DNA of 37,243 bases, taken from positions 1 through 37,243 of the forward strand of contig JAUNQD010000018.1 in NCBI GenBank assembly GCA_030536355.1, in the 5' to 3' direction. The notes under the pieces are model-generated. The model made no database searches, was not told where the DNA came from, and was given only the letters and a program-made list of their open reading frames with translations. The position numbers and the translations under genes are program-made. This DNA comes from Bacillota bacterium. Lineage in GTDB: Bacteria; Bacillota; Clostridia; Peptostreptococcales; Anaerovoracaceae. Below are positions 22,901 to 30,583 of this stretch, piece by piece; position 1 is the first letter of the stretch; the number at the start of each line of letters is the position of its first letter.

Positions 22901-25558
22901 ATGAAAAAAATCACCATGGGGATCCTGGCGCATGTAGACGCCGGGAAGACAACTTTATCGGAAGGTTTGCTGTATAAGACCGGCGCCATTAGACAGCTGG
23001 GGCGTGTGGATCACGGCAATGCCTTCCTTGACACTGATGCACAGGAGCGTGCCAGGGGAATAACCATATTCTCCAAGCAGGCGCTTTTAACATACCAAAA
23101 TACATCTTTCATGCTGCTGGATACTCCGGGACATGTGGATTTTTCCGCTGAGATGGAGCGTACACTGCAGGTACTTGATTATGCGGTGCTCGTTATAAGC
23201 GGCAAAGACGGCGTCCAAGGCCATACCGCGACATTATGGAAGCTGCTTGCCAAGTATGATGTACCTGTGTTCATATTTGTCAACAAGATGGACCTGGAAG
23301 GTGCTGATCGCGGGCAGATCCTTGATGAATTGAGAAGAAGGCTTGATCAGAGGCTGGTGGATTTTTCTGCAGATTCAAGGGCTGGCATCGATGAATGGAT
23401 GGAGACTGCTGCCATGTGCGATGAAGTTTTGCTGGATGAATTTCTTGAGTCGGGGCAGCTTTCTTCTGACAGTCTGCGCGGGGCTATCATGCAAAGGGCA
23501 CTCTTTCCTTGTTTCTTCGGCTCCGCTCTGAAGATGGAGGGAGTCGATCAGCTGCTTGACGGACTGGATGAGTTTACTTGTGCTTCTTCTTACGGGGATG
23601 TGTTCGGTGCACGCGTATATAAGATAACTCGCGATGATAAAGGAAACAGGCTTACTCATATGAAGCTGACAGGCGGCGTGCTGAAGACCAAAGACGAGAT
23701 CGTGACGGAGAAGATAGAGCAGATAAGGCTCTATTCGGGAGCTAAATTTACTGCGGTTGACAGTGCTGCAGCAGGAGATGTGATCGCAGTTACCGGGCTC
23801 AAAGATACTTATGCAGGACAAGGTCTGGGTATCGAAGCAGATGCATTGACGCCTACATTGGAATCAGTTCTCACATATCAGGTGATATTGCCTGCTAACG
23901 TGGATAATCATACGGCACTTACAAGACTTAAGCAGCTTGAGGAAGAAGACCCGCAGCTTCGAGTGATTTGGAATGAGCAACTGCAGGAAATACAGATGCA
24001 GCTGATGGGAGAAGTTCAGACAGAGATCTTGAAGAATATGATCTTTGATCGATTCGGTATGGATGTTGAATTCGGTCAGGGGAATATAACATATAAAGAG
24101 ACCATAAAGAGTGCAGTGATAGGAAGAGGTCATTTCGAACCTCTCAGACATTTCGCTGAAGTGCATATTTTGCTTGAACCGGGCGAGACGGGAAGCGGCC
24201 TTACTTATGACAGCGTATGCAATGGTGATGAACTGCCTCTCCATTGGCAGAAACTTATCCATACTCATTTTACTGAAAAGGAACATCTGGGAGTTCTCAC
24301 GGGTTCTCCGATAACCGATATGAAACTTACAATATTGGCAGGTAAGTCTCACTTGAAGCATACGGTTCCGGGAGATTTCAGACAGGCTACTTATCGCGCG
24401 ATCCGTCAAGGTCTGATGAAGACGGAATCGGTGCTTCTGGAGCCATGGTATGAATTCAGACTGGAGATCCCGTCTGAATGTGTGGGACGCGCCATGTCGG
24501 ATATACAGAAGATGAGCGGAAGCTTCGATGATCCGCAGCCGCTGGGAGATGTGACTATACTGACAGGGAAGGCACCCGTGTCTGAAATGAAGGACTATGC
24601 TCTGGAAGTCGTATCATACACTAAAGGACATGGAATGCTGACGTGCGCACTGGCAGGGTATGAGCCGTGTCATGATCAGGAAAGAGTTATTGAAGCTTAT
24701 GGATACGATCCCGAAGCAGATCTTGAAAATACTCCTGACTCAGTATTCTGCTCTCACGGTGCAGGCCATACTGTCAAGTGGGATGAAGCTGATGAGATGA
24801 TGCATGTAGTGAGCAGGATGCCGGAAGATGGAGATGGCGAGAACTTTGACCGCCGCGCAGGCGGCACGGAAATCTCCGGCGGAGCCGCAAAGGGCGCCTT
24901 TGCACGAGGAGCATCAGGCGGAGTACATGCTTCTTACAGAGGAACAAAGGAAGAGGACGCGGAACTCGATCGTATCTTCGAGATGACTTACGGCAAGCCG
25001 AAAGAACGCAGGCATATACCGAAACGCGAGATATTGTCCGAGCGTGAGAAAGTGAAGATAATGCCGACAGAGGTCAAAGAAGAATTCCTGCTGGTAGACG
25101 GATACAATATCATATTCGCATGGGACCAGCTGAAAGAACTGGCTAAGGTAAGCATCGACGGAGCGAGGGAAGCATTGATCGAGATCCTGGCCAATTATCA
25201 GGGCTATAAGAAATGCCGCGTGATCGTGGTGTTCGACGCATATCGTGTCAAAGGCGGAGAGAGACATTTCGAAAAACATGAGAACGTGGATGTGGTTTAT
25301 ACGGCCGAAGCAGAGACTGCCGATATGTATATAGAAAAGACTGCTCACGAGAAAGCCAAGGATTATCTCGTAAGGGTCGCCACTTCTGATAGACTGGAGC
25401 AGATGATCATCGTCGGCAGCGGAGCATTCAAGGTGTCTGCCGATGAATTCAAGCTGGAAGTGGAGCAGGCAGATATGGAGATAAGCCGCATGATCGAGGA
25501 GCTGAACCGAAGGAACAAGCTGGAGAACAGAAGAGGAATAGAGATACCTGAATTGTAA
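22901..25558 (+). CDS. TetM-like translational GTPase fused to a Rae1/YacP-type NYN domain
   Basis: 885 residues from ATG 22901. GTPase domain: ILAHVDAGKTTLSEG, RARGITIFSK, LLDTPGHVDFSAEMER, FVNKMDLEG. EF-G-like domains II to V follow (to about 640), in the order of the TetM/TetO ribosome-protection family, e.g. VVSYTKGHGMLTCALAGYEP. A Gly/Ala-rich linker (about 645-690) leads to a C-terminal NYN domain (about 727-880): FLLVDGYNIIFAWDQL, VIVVFDAYRVKGGERH, VVYTAEAETADMYIEK, RVATSDRLEQMIIVGSGAF, which keep the conserved acidic residues of YacP/Rae1, a nuclease that cuts mRNA in the ribosomal A site. In-frame ATGs at 22874 and 22880 would add nine or seven residues, but they sit only about 10 bases past the predicted transcription start with no RBS, and relatives begin at MKKITMG. 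Tetracycline resistance should not be assumed. Confidence 0.9.
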   Translation: MKKITMGILAHVDAGKTTLSEGLLYKTGAIRQLGRVDHGNAFLDTDAQERARGITIFSKQALLTYQNTSFMLLDTPGHVDFSAEMERTLQVLDYAVLVISGKDGVQGHTATLWKLLAKYDVPVFIFVNKMDLEGADRGQILDELRRRLDQRLVDFSADSRAGIDEWMETAAMCDEVLLDEFLESGQLSSDSLRGAIMQRALFPCFFGSALKMEGVDQLLDGLDEFTCASSYGDVFGARVYKITRDDKGNRLTHMKLTGGVLKTKDEIVTEKIEQIRLYSGAKFTAVDSAAAGDVIAVTGLKDTYAGQGLGIEADALTPTLESVLTYQVILPANVDNHTALTRLKQLEEEDPQLRVIWNEQLQEIQMQLMGEVQTEILKNMIFDRFGMDVEFGQGNITYKETIKSAVIGRGHFEPLRHFAEVHILLEPGETGSGLTYDSVCNGDELPLHWQKLIHTHFTEKEHLGVLTGSPITDMKLTILAGKSHLKHTVPGDFRQATYRAIRQGLMKTESVLLEPWYEFRLEIPSECVGRAMSDIQKMSGSFDDPQPLGDVTILTGKAPVSEMKDYALEVVSYTKGHGMLTCALAGYEPCHDQERVIEAYGYDPEADLENTPDSVFCSHGAGHTVKWDEADEMMHVVSRMPEDGDGENFDRRAGGTEISGGAAKGAFARGASGGVHASYRGTKEEDAELDRIFEMTYGKPKERRHIPKREILSEREKVKIMPTEVKEEFLLVDGYNIIFAWDQLKELAKVSIDGAREALIEILANYQGYKKCRVIVVFDAYRVKGGERHFEKHENVDVVYTAEAETADMYIEKTAHEKAKDYLVRVATSDRLEQMIIVGSGAFKVSADEFKLEVEQADMEISRMIEELNRRNKLENRRGIEIPEL

Positions 25559-25567
25559 AGCAAAGTA

Positions 25568-25593
25568 AAAAGCCTTGAGTTTTCAAGGCTTTT
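25568..25593 (+). terminator. Terminator of the GTPase-NYN gene
   Basis: Perfect 11-bp stem AAAAGCCTTGA (25568-25578) / TCAAGGCTTTT (25583-25593) with a tetraloop. Confidence 0.92.
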
Positions 25594-25604
25594 GCTATAT
25601 AATT

Positions 25605-25663
25605 AAGACCCGACAGTTCGTTTGTACCATCCTGTCGTTAAACAAAACTAGGGCTTATTTTTT
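25605..25663 (+). promoter_or_regulatory. preQ1-I-type riboswitch in front of the queuosine-precursor transporter
   Basis: CGACAG (25611-25616) pairs with CTGTCG (25632-25637) to form P1; the loop holds GTACC, and the tail TTAAACAAAACTAGGG (25638-25653) closely matches the A-rich L3 and P2 strand of the Thermoanaerobacter (Tte) preQ1-I aptamer. CC in the loop can pair with GG in the tail as the pseudoknot. An alternative outer pairing AAG(A)CCC (25605-25611) / GGGCTT (25651-25656) is followed by ATTTTTT, so the switch may act on termination. If GTG 25664 were the start, AGGG would be a sequestered ribosome binding site instead. The transported product fits the ligand. Confidence 0.7.
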
Positions 25664-25675
25664 GTGGGAGAAATT

Positions 25676-26446
25676 ATGGGAAACGATTTACAGACTAAAA
25701 ACAATTCAAGATTTGTAAGGTGGGTCAGAAAAGAGTGGGAAGAAACGAACATCCTGCTTAGATACATACCGGCAGCGGCTGTTTCACTGTTTGTCGTAAG
25801 CGTCATATGTATGAACTTGCTGGCCAATAAGACGCTGGTCCAGACATACTGGATCGCTCTTGACGGTGGGATATTGATATCGTGGCTGTCTTTCATGTGC
25901 ATGGACATCATCACGAAGCATTTCGGGCCGAAAGCTTCCAGCAAGATAGCGATCCTGGCATCTGCCATCAATGTTCTCACATGTCTGATTTTCTATGTTG
26001 TGAGCATCATACCATCAAATGCCAACGACTATACAGAATTCAACACCATATTTGGCGGAACATGGTTCATTCTGTTGGGAAGTACCGTCGCATTCCTTGC
26101 ATCGGCAATCATAAACAACTTCCTCAACTGGACCATAGGCAAAATGTTTCTTAAAAATCCTGACGGTCCTGCAGCATACATGGCAAGGACATATATTTCG
26201 ACGTTTATCGGTCAGTTCATGGATAATTTGATTTTCTCGATCATTGTTTTCATAGGATTCGCACCGATATTCTGGGACGGATTCCACTGGACATTGCTGC
26301 AATGTATAATGTGTGCACTGACGGGAGCTGTGGCTGAACTGATCATGGAAGTTCTGTTTTCGCCGATCGGATATAAGATAGTCACCAGATGGAAAGAGCA
26401 CAATGTTGGGGAAGAATACCTTGTTTATATGAATGGAGATAAATAG
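25676..26446 (+). CDS. yhhQ: VUT/YhhQ-family queuosine precursor transporter
   Basis: 256 residues from ATG 25676 (260 from GTG 25664). Six membrane segments, roughly at 30-50, 55-78, 85-105, 125-150, 175-200 and 210-235. The conserved VICMNLLANKTLVQ, CMDIITKHFGPKASSKIA and YISTFIGQFMDNLIFSIIVF stretches match the VUT family (DUF165) that takes up preQ0, preQ1 or queuine-like bases. GGGAG is 5 bases before ATG 25676, which I prefer; but the GTG gives a reading of the riboswitch that sequesters its RBS. The riboswitch upstream independently supports the function. The SDR gene follows after 2 bases. Confidence 0.88.
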   Translation: MGNDLQTKNNSRFVRWVRKEWEETNILLRYIPAAAVSLFVVSVICMNLLANKTLVQTYWIALDGGILISWLSFMCMDIITKHFGPKASSKIAILASAINVLTCLIFYVVSIIPSNANDYTEFNTIFGGTWFILLGSTVAFLASAIINNFLNWTIGKMFLKNPDGPAAYMARTYISTFIGQFMDNLIFSIIVFIGFAPIFWDGFHWTLLQCIMCALTGAVAELIMEVLFSPIGYKIVTRWKEHNVGEEYLVYMNGDK

Positions 26447-26448
26447 AG

Positions 26449-27102
26449 ATGAGAGTTTTGATAACAGGTACATCTCAGGGCATAGGAAAGGCTATCGCTG
26501 AGAGATTTTTGAAAGAAAACCATGAAGTCATCGGTATCGATAGGCAGGAAGGAGCTATTGACTGCAGCGGATATACGCATTACAGACAGGATATATGTGA
26601 CTATGAGAACCTTCCTGAAATCAACGATGTGGACATCCTGATCAATAATGCGGGAACTCAGAATGAAAATGATATAGATATAAACCTTAAGGCGTTGATC
26701 CGCATTACAGAAAAATACGGTGTTCAGGATAAGATAAAATCTATTCTTAATATTGGATCTGCCAGCGGTCATACGGGAGCAGAGTTTCCAGAATACTGTG
26801 CCAGCAAGGGAGGCGTATTGGCGTACACTAAAAACGTAGCAATGCGCGTAGCAGGATTCGGAGCCACATGCAACAGCCTGGATCCCGGCGGTGTTTTCAC
26901 ACCGCTCAATGATTGCGTGGTGAATGATCCTGAGCTTTGGGCAGAGATAATGGAAGAAACTCCACTGAAGAAGTGGGCTACACCTGAAGAAATCGCAGAG
27001 TGGGCATACTTTCTGACAGTGATCAACACCTTCTGTACGGGACAGAATATCCTTGTGGACGGCGGAGAATCAATAAATTACAATTTCGTGTGGAAAGAAT
27101 AA
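26449..27102 (+). CDS. Short-chain dehydrogenase/reductase
   Basis: 217 residues, classical SDR: nucleotide-binding LITGTSQGIGKAIAERF, DILINNAGTQ, catalytic Ser in ILNIGSASGHTG, Tyr and Lys in YCASKGG, and C-terminal GQNILVDGG. It is shorter than most (about 245) because the segment after strand 4 is compact. Asp after strand 2 (GIDRQEG) suggests NAD(H). Substrate unknown. It begins two bases after the transporter stop and so is under the same riboswitch; a role in handling the imported base is possible but unproven. Confidence 0.88.
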   Translation: MRVLITGTSQGIGKAIAERFLKENHEVIGIDRQEGAIDCSGYTHYRQDICDYENLPEINDVDILINNAGTQNENDIDINLKALIRITEKYGVQDKIKSILNIGSASGHTGAEFPEYCASKGGVLAYTKNVAMRVAGFGATCNSLDPGGVFTPLNDCVVNDPELWAEIMEETPLKKWATPEEIAEWAYFLTVINTFCTGQNILVDGGESINYNFVWKE

Positions 27103-27107
27103 AGCAG

Positions 27108-27134
27108 TGGCGGAAATAGTTTCCGCCATTTTTT
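27108..27134 (+). terminator. Terminator of the transporter-SDR operon
   Basis: Perfect stem TGGCGGAAA (27108-27116) / TTTCCGCCA (27120-27128), 3-base loop, six T. Confidence 0.93.
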
Positions 27135-27138
27135 ATTT

Positions 27139-27209
27139 GTAAAGTTAGCTTGACATAGAGCTTACTTTATTTTATAATGAGCTCAAACGAGAGGTAAAGC
27201 AAACTTTAC
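27139..27209 (+). promoter_or_regulatory. Strong promoter with GTAAAG operator sites
   Basis: Consensus promoter TTGACA (27150-27155), 17 bases, TATAAT (27173-27178). A half site GTAAAG lies upstream (27139-27144) and a perfect repeat GTAAAG-CAAA-CTTTAC (27194-27209) lies between the start of transcription and the RBS. The arrangement suggests autorepression by the XRE protein it drives. Confidence 0.7.
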
Positions 27210-27224
27210 ATAAGGAGGGGCGTT

Positions 27225-27422
27225 TTGGAAAACAGGATAGAAGAAATAAGAAAAGAGCGGGGAATACGTCAGGAGGATTTTGCTAAGGAGATGGGCGTGT
27301 CCAGACAAACTATCAGTTCTCTGGAGAACGGGCGTTACAATCCATCTATAATGCTGGCGTACAAGATCGCGAAATACTTCGACATGACGATCGAAGAAGT
27401 ATTTGTTTTCGAAGAAGAATAA
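27225..27422 (+). CDS. Small XRE-family DNA-binding protein
   Basis: 65 residues, almost entirely one helix-turn-helix domain: RIEEIRKERGIRQEDFAKEM, GVSRQTISSLENGRYNPSIM, then LAYKIAKYFDMTIEEVFVFE. It starts with TTG 27225, supported by AAGGAGGGG directly upstream and by the family start. It is followed by a small membrane protein gene at 13 bases, a common pairing in Firmicutes in which the regulator controls its membrane partner and itself. Confidence 0.88.
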   Translation: MENRIEEIRKERGIRQEDFAKEMGVSRQTISSLENGRYNPSIMLAYKIAKYFDMTIEEVFVFEEE

Positions 27423-27435
27423 GGGGGTCTATGAT

Positions 27436-27834
27436 ATGAACGAAAAAAAGAGGGTAATAAGTATAATCTATGTAGTTATAGGTGTGGTGTTGATAGCGTT
27501 GGCTTTCGCAGGCAAAGTGGATGAATTCTGGAATGGTATGGGATTTGCGCTTGCAGTGGTAGGATTTCTGCAGCTTTTAAGACAGCACAGGTTCAATAAG
27601 AACGAAGCTTACCGTGAGAAGATGGAGATAGAAGTGAACGATGAGCGCAATCATTTCATAAGAAATAAGGCATGGGCATGGGCAGGATATATATTCATAC
27701 TCGCCATGGCAGCAGCGGTGATCGTGCTCAAGATAATAGGTCAGGATCTGCTGTCAACGGCAGCAGCCTTTACAGTCTGCTTCATGCTTATATTATACTG
27801 GGGAGCATACATGGTGCTGAAAAGAAAATACTAG
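27436..27834 (+). CDS. Small four-helix membrane protein, uncharacterised
   Basis: 132 residues from ATG 27436, behind AAGGGGGT. Four hydrophobic segments in two hairpins (about 7-23, 30-45, 76-98, 104-122) with a charged cytoplasmic linker LLRQHRFNKNEAYREKMEIE and NDERNHFIRNKAWAWAG between them. The ExNDERNxxIRxKA motif is common in small membrane proteins paired with XRE regulators. I do not know a function. Confidence 0.7.
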   Translation: MNEKKRVISIIYVVIGVVLIALAFAGKVDEFWNGMGFALAVVGFLQLLRQHRFNKNEAYREKMEIEVNDERNHFIRNKAWAWAGYIFILAMAAAVIVLKIIGQDLLSTAAAFTVCFMLILYWGAYMVLKRKY

Positions 27835-27840
27835 ACTTGC

Positions 27841-27876
27841 AAAACAGAGAAGTATATACGCTTCTCTGTTTTTTCT
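27841..27876 (+). terminator. Terminator of the XRE-membrane protein pair
   Basis: Perfect 12-bp stem AAAACAGAGAAG (27841-27852) / CTTCTCTGTTTT (27861-27872), then TTTT. Confidence 0.93.
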
Positions 27877-27888
27877 GATAGCAAAAGG

Positions 27889-27897
27889 TGGTATAAT
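27889..27897 (+). promoter_or_regulatory. Extended -10 promoter of the nitrilase gene
   Basis: TG-G-TATAAT, 46 bases before the start codon; no evident -35. Confidence 0.6.
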
Positions 27898-27942
27898 TTA
27901 TTTGATCATTTATACAGTTTGATTTAAAGAAAGGGCATAAAT

Positions 27943-28863
27943 ATGATAGACATTAAAAATACATGTAAAATAGCACTGGTTCAGGCAGAACCGATAATGT
28001 TCGATAAGGCTGCAGGGTTGGAAAAAACGCTGGGACTTATAGAAGAAGCATCCGCGAAGGGCGCTGAGCTTATCGTATTTCCTGAACTTTTCATACCGGG
28101 ATATCCTATCGGCATGAACTTTGGATTCAGCATGGGCAAGCGTACCGAACCGGGCCGCGAAGACTGGAAGAAGTATTATGACGCTTCTCTCGTTGCAGGA
28201 GGAGAAGAATTCTCAAAGCTCGCTGAGGCCGCAAAGAAGGCAGGAGCATATGTGAGCATAGGTTTCTCTGAGAGAGATGCAGTCGGCGGCACTCTCTATA
28301 ACAGCAATGTTATCTTCGAGCCTGACGGTTCGTACAAAGTGCACCGCAAGCTGAAGCCTACGGGTACTGAAAGAGTAGTATGGGGCGACGCAGATAAAGA
28401 CTATTTCCCTATAACAGAGACTCCTTGGGGGCCGATGGGAAGTTTGATTTGCTGGGAAAGCTATATGCCGCTGGCAAGAGTAGCGCTTTACCAAAAAGGC
28501 ATCACTTTATACATATCGCCAAACACAAACGACAACCCTGAATGGCAGGCAACTATACAGCATATAGCTATCGAAGGCAAATGCTATTTCATCAATGCAG
28601 ATATGATAGTAAGGAAGTCATCATACCCTGACCACATCAATGAACAGGATGCTGTTGCAGCTCAGCCTGATATGGTATGCAGAGGCGGCAGCTGTATCAT
28701 AGATCCATACGGACATTATGTAACTGAACCTGTATGGGATGAAGAAACGATAATCTATGCAGAACTGGATATGCAGCTTCCGGCAGCAGGCAAGATGGAA
28801 CACGATGCGGTGGGACACTACGCGAGACCTGATGTGCTGAAGCTGGTTGTGGAGGATAAATAA
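27943..28863 (+). CDS. Nitrilase (branch 1 of the nitrilase superfamily)
   Basis: 306 residues. The Glu-Lys-Cys triad is clear: Glu in LIVFPELFIPGYPIG, Lys in VHRKLKPTGTERVVWGD, Cys in MGSLICWESYMPLAR. The TGTERVVWGD and HIAIEGKCYFINADM stretches point to true nitrilases (nitrile to acid and ammonia) rather than carbamoylases or omega-amidases, although the natural substrate is open. It is close to the length of short bacterial nitrilases. RBS AAAGGGC is modest. It has its own promoter and no terminator before the next gene 42 bases on. Confidence 0.88.
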   Translation: MIDIKNTCKIALVQAEPIMFDKAAGLEKTLGLIEEASAKGAELIVFPELFIPGYPIGMNFGFSMGKRTEPGREDWKKYYDASLVAGGEEFSKLAEAAKKAGAYVSIGFSERDAVGGTLYNSNVIFEPDGSYKVHRKLKPTGTERVVWGDADKDYFPITETPWGPMGSLICWESYMPLARVALYQKGITLYISPNTNDNPEWQATIQHIAIEGKCYFINADMIVRKSSYPDHINEQDAVAAQPDMVCRGGSCIIDPYGHYVTEPVWDEETIIYAELDMQLPAAGKMEHDAVGHYARPDVLKLVVEDK

Positions 28864-28905
28864 TAGATTTTATAAAAAATCATTATAAACATGGAGGAAA
28901 TAAGG

Positions 28906-29301
28906 ATGAAAGAAGTATATGAATTTTTAAAAGAAGCAGGCGTTTATTATTTAGCTACTGTTGACGGTGACCAAGCAAGAGTTCGTCCATTCGGTACGAT
29001 CGATCTGTTTGAAGACAAGCTGTACATACAGACAGGAAAAGTAAAGAATGTAGCGAATCAGATGAAAGCTAATCCAAAAGTTGAGATAAGTGCCATGACA
29101 CCTGACGGCAGATGGATCCGTATCGCAGCGGAAGCCGTTCTTGACGAGAATATCAAAGCGCAGGAACATATGCTTGATGGTTATCCTGATCTTAAGGCAA
29201 TGTACCAGCCCGGCGATGGCAATACGGAAGTATATTACCTTAAGAATGCGGTAGCTCAGATTTGTTCATTTACAGAGTCTGCAAGAGAAATCAGATTTTA
29301 A
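28906..29301 (+). CDS. Pyridoxamine-5'-phosphate-oxidase-fold flavin-binding protein
   Basis: 131 residues of the split-barrel flavin-binding fold: GVYYLATVDGDQARVRPFGT, LYIQTGKVKNVANQMKANPK, DGRWIRIAAEAVLDEN, YYLKNAVAQICSF. Such small proteins bind FMN, FAD, F420 or haem; substrate unknown. ATG 28906 is used because the in-frame ATG at 28891 is part of the GGAGG ribosome binding site. It heads a three-gene unit with the CAT-like and unknown genes. Confidence 0.85.
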   Translation: MKEVYEFLKEAGVYYLATVDGDQARVRPFGTIDLFEDKLYIQTGKVKNVANQMKANPKVEISAMTPDGRWIRIAAEAVLDENIKAQEHMLDGYPDLKAMYQPGDGNTEVYYLKNAVAQICSFTESAREIRF

Positions 29302-29324
29302 TTGAGGTGCTTATAGAGGAAATT

Positions 29325-29948
29325 ATGACTAGAGAAATAAATCCAAAAGATACGAGCAGAGCTTTAGCCTATGAACTGTGGTTGAATGCGCCTAATCCAA
29401 TGGTGACATTTTTTAAGACATTGGATGTGACAAATCTTATCAAGATGTCAAAAAAGAAAAATATGAAATTCAATATGCTGCTTGATTATTGCATCGGTAA
29501 AGCAGCAGTACAGGTGAAAGAATTCTATATTCTTCCTGTGGGAGATAAGTTGATACAGTACGATACTATTGCAGTGAATTCTATAGTTAAAAATATTGCA
29601 GGCGAAGTAAGTTCATGCGATATTTTATATAAAGACGATTTAGATAGTTTCAATCATGATTATATGAAATATACGTCTGAAGTTGCTGAAACATTACAGG
29701 ATAGAGATTTATCAGAAACCAGTATGGTAATAGGGACCTCTGCTATTATAGATACGGAAATAGACGGTGCTGTAGGGATGAACAGTGGTATTTTCAATAA
29801 TCCATTTATTATATGGGGCAAGTATAGAAAAAAAGGGTTTAGATACTATTTGCCTATATCATTCCAGTTCCATCATACTCAGATGGACGGTGCTCATGCA
29901 GGGCGATTCTTAGCTAAATTACAAGATGCGATCGAGGAGCTGAGGTAA
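29325..29948 (+). CDS. CatA-like O-acetyltransferase (chloramphenicol acetyltransferase family)
   Basis: 207 residues. FQFHHTQMDGAHAGRFL carries the HHxxxDG catalytic motif (His184, Asp188) of the CAT fold, and the preceding YYLPISFQ strand is conserved. ALAYELWLNAPNPMVTFFKTLDV, KFNMLLDYCIGKAA and TSMVIGTSAIID also follow the family. Members transfer acetyl from acetyl-CoA to a hydroxyl; some give chloramphenicol resistance, but many chromosomal CatA-like proteins do not. ATG 29325 follows AGAGGA. The gene is visibly more AT-rich than its neighbours (ATT, TTA, AAA codons), which may reflect transfer. Its TAA overlaps the next ATG by one base. Confidence 0.82.
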   Translation: MTREINPKDTSRALAYELWLNAPNPMVTFFKTLDVTNLIKMSKKKNMKFNMLLDYCIGKAAVQVKEFYILPVGDKLIQYDTIAVNSIVKNIAGEVSSCDILYKDDLDSFNHDYMKYTSEVAETLQDRDLSETSMVIGTSAIIDTEIDGAVGMNSGIFNNPFIIWGKYRKKGFRYYLPISFQFHHTQMDGAHAGRFLAKLQDAIEELR

Positions 29949-30517
29949 TGAAAATCGAACAATACGTTATGGCTTATGGCGTTGAGCAGGATAGATTGAG
30001 AGCGATCTTGCCTGATGGGTTTGAATCGCTGCGTCCCGTACTGCGCTTCAACGCTGAGATCAGAGATGATAGATCAGGTTATATAGAATTCAACACAGCT
30101 GTAGAAAAAGATGGTAAGCGAGGCTGGATAAATATAGGCTTCTGGGACGGTATGTGTTTCGTAAGAACAGGTAAAAAGACAGTCTTCAAAAATGAGCTTC
30201 TCGAGATTTCGTTTACAGGTGTCGGCATAGAAGGCTCCTGCCCGGCGGAAAAGGATAATGAAGGGTGCTTTTTTATCGGAGAAGGCGAAGAATTCAGATC
30301 GGCAGAAAAGATCACTGCAAATAAAGAGTTTTGCGACTGCGAATTCCGCTGGCTGATAGAAGACGGCGCCTTTGGAAAAAGCATCGGCGAGACTTTACCT
30401 GCATATCCTGAAGAAATCAAAAATACATATTCAAGGGATTTGTTTACTGTTGAAAATGCAGCGGTCATCCCTTGCAGACAGGTACTGGGGTCCTACGTGG
30501 TTAAATTTGAGAGATAA
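29948..30517 (+). CDS. Uncharacterised protein coupled to the CAT-like enzyme
   Basis: 189 residues, no membrane segments. I do not recognise it with confidence. The start IEQYVMAYGVEQDRLRAILP followed by SLRPVLRFNAEI and YIEFNTAVEKDG resembles proteins with the acetoacetate-decarboxylase-like barrel (DUF2071 type), but that is a guess. Five cysteines are present, including CDCEF. It starts on the last base of the CAT-like stop codon (TAATG), so the two are translated together; base composition returns to the local norm. A MerR regulator with its own promoter follows. Confidence 0.6.
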   Translation: MKIEQYVMAYGVEQDRLRAILPDGFESLRPVLRFNAEIRDDRSGYIEFNTAVEKDGKRGWINIGFWDGMCFVRTGKKTVFKNELLEISFTGVGIEGSCPAEKDNEGCFFIGEGEEFRSAEKITANKEFCDCEFRWLIEDGAFGKSIGETLPAYPEEIKNTYSRDLFTVENAAVIPCRQVLGSYVVKFER

Positions 30518-30528
30518 GCATTAAAGTG

Positions 30529-30559
30529 TTGACTCCTACGTTGCGTCATAGTTTAAAAT
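30529..30559 (+). promoter_or_regulatory. MerR-type promoter with 19-bp spacer and dyad operator
   Basis: TTGACT (30529-30534) and TAAAAT (30554-30559) are 19 bases apart, the overlong spacer that MerR proteins untwist. Within it, ACT-N3-ACG-TTG-CGT-N3-AGT (30532-30552) is an inverted repeat like the Mta/TipA operators (ACGTTGCGT core). Confidence 0.75.
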
Positions 30560-30583
30560 GTACTTACTGAGGAGGAAACGACG

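Noticed and set aside
22901..25558. Tetracycline-resistance gene
   Set aside because: The GTPase half is TetM-like, but the NYN fusion and chromosomal setting set it apart; resistance cannot be inferred from family alone.
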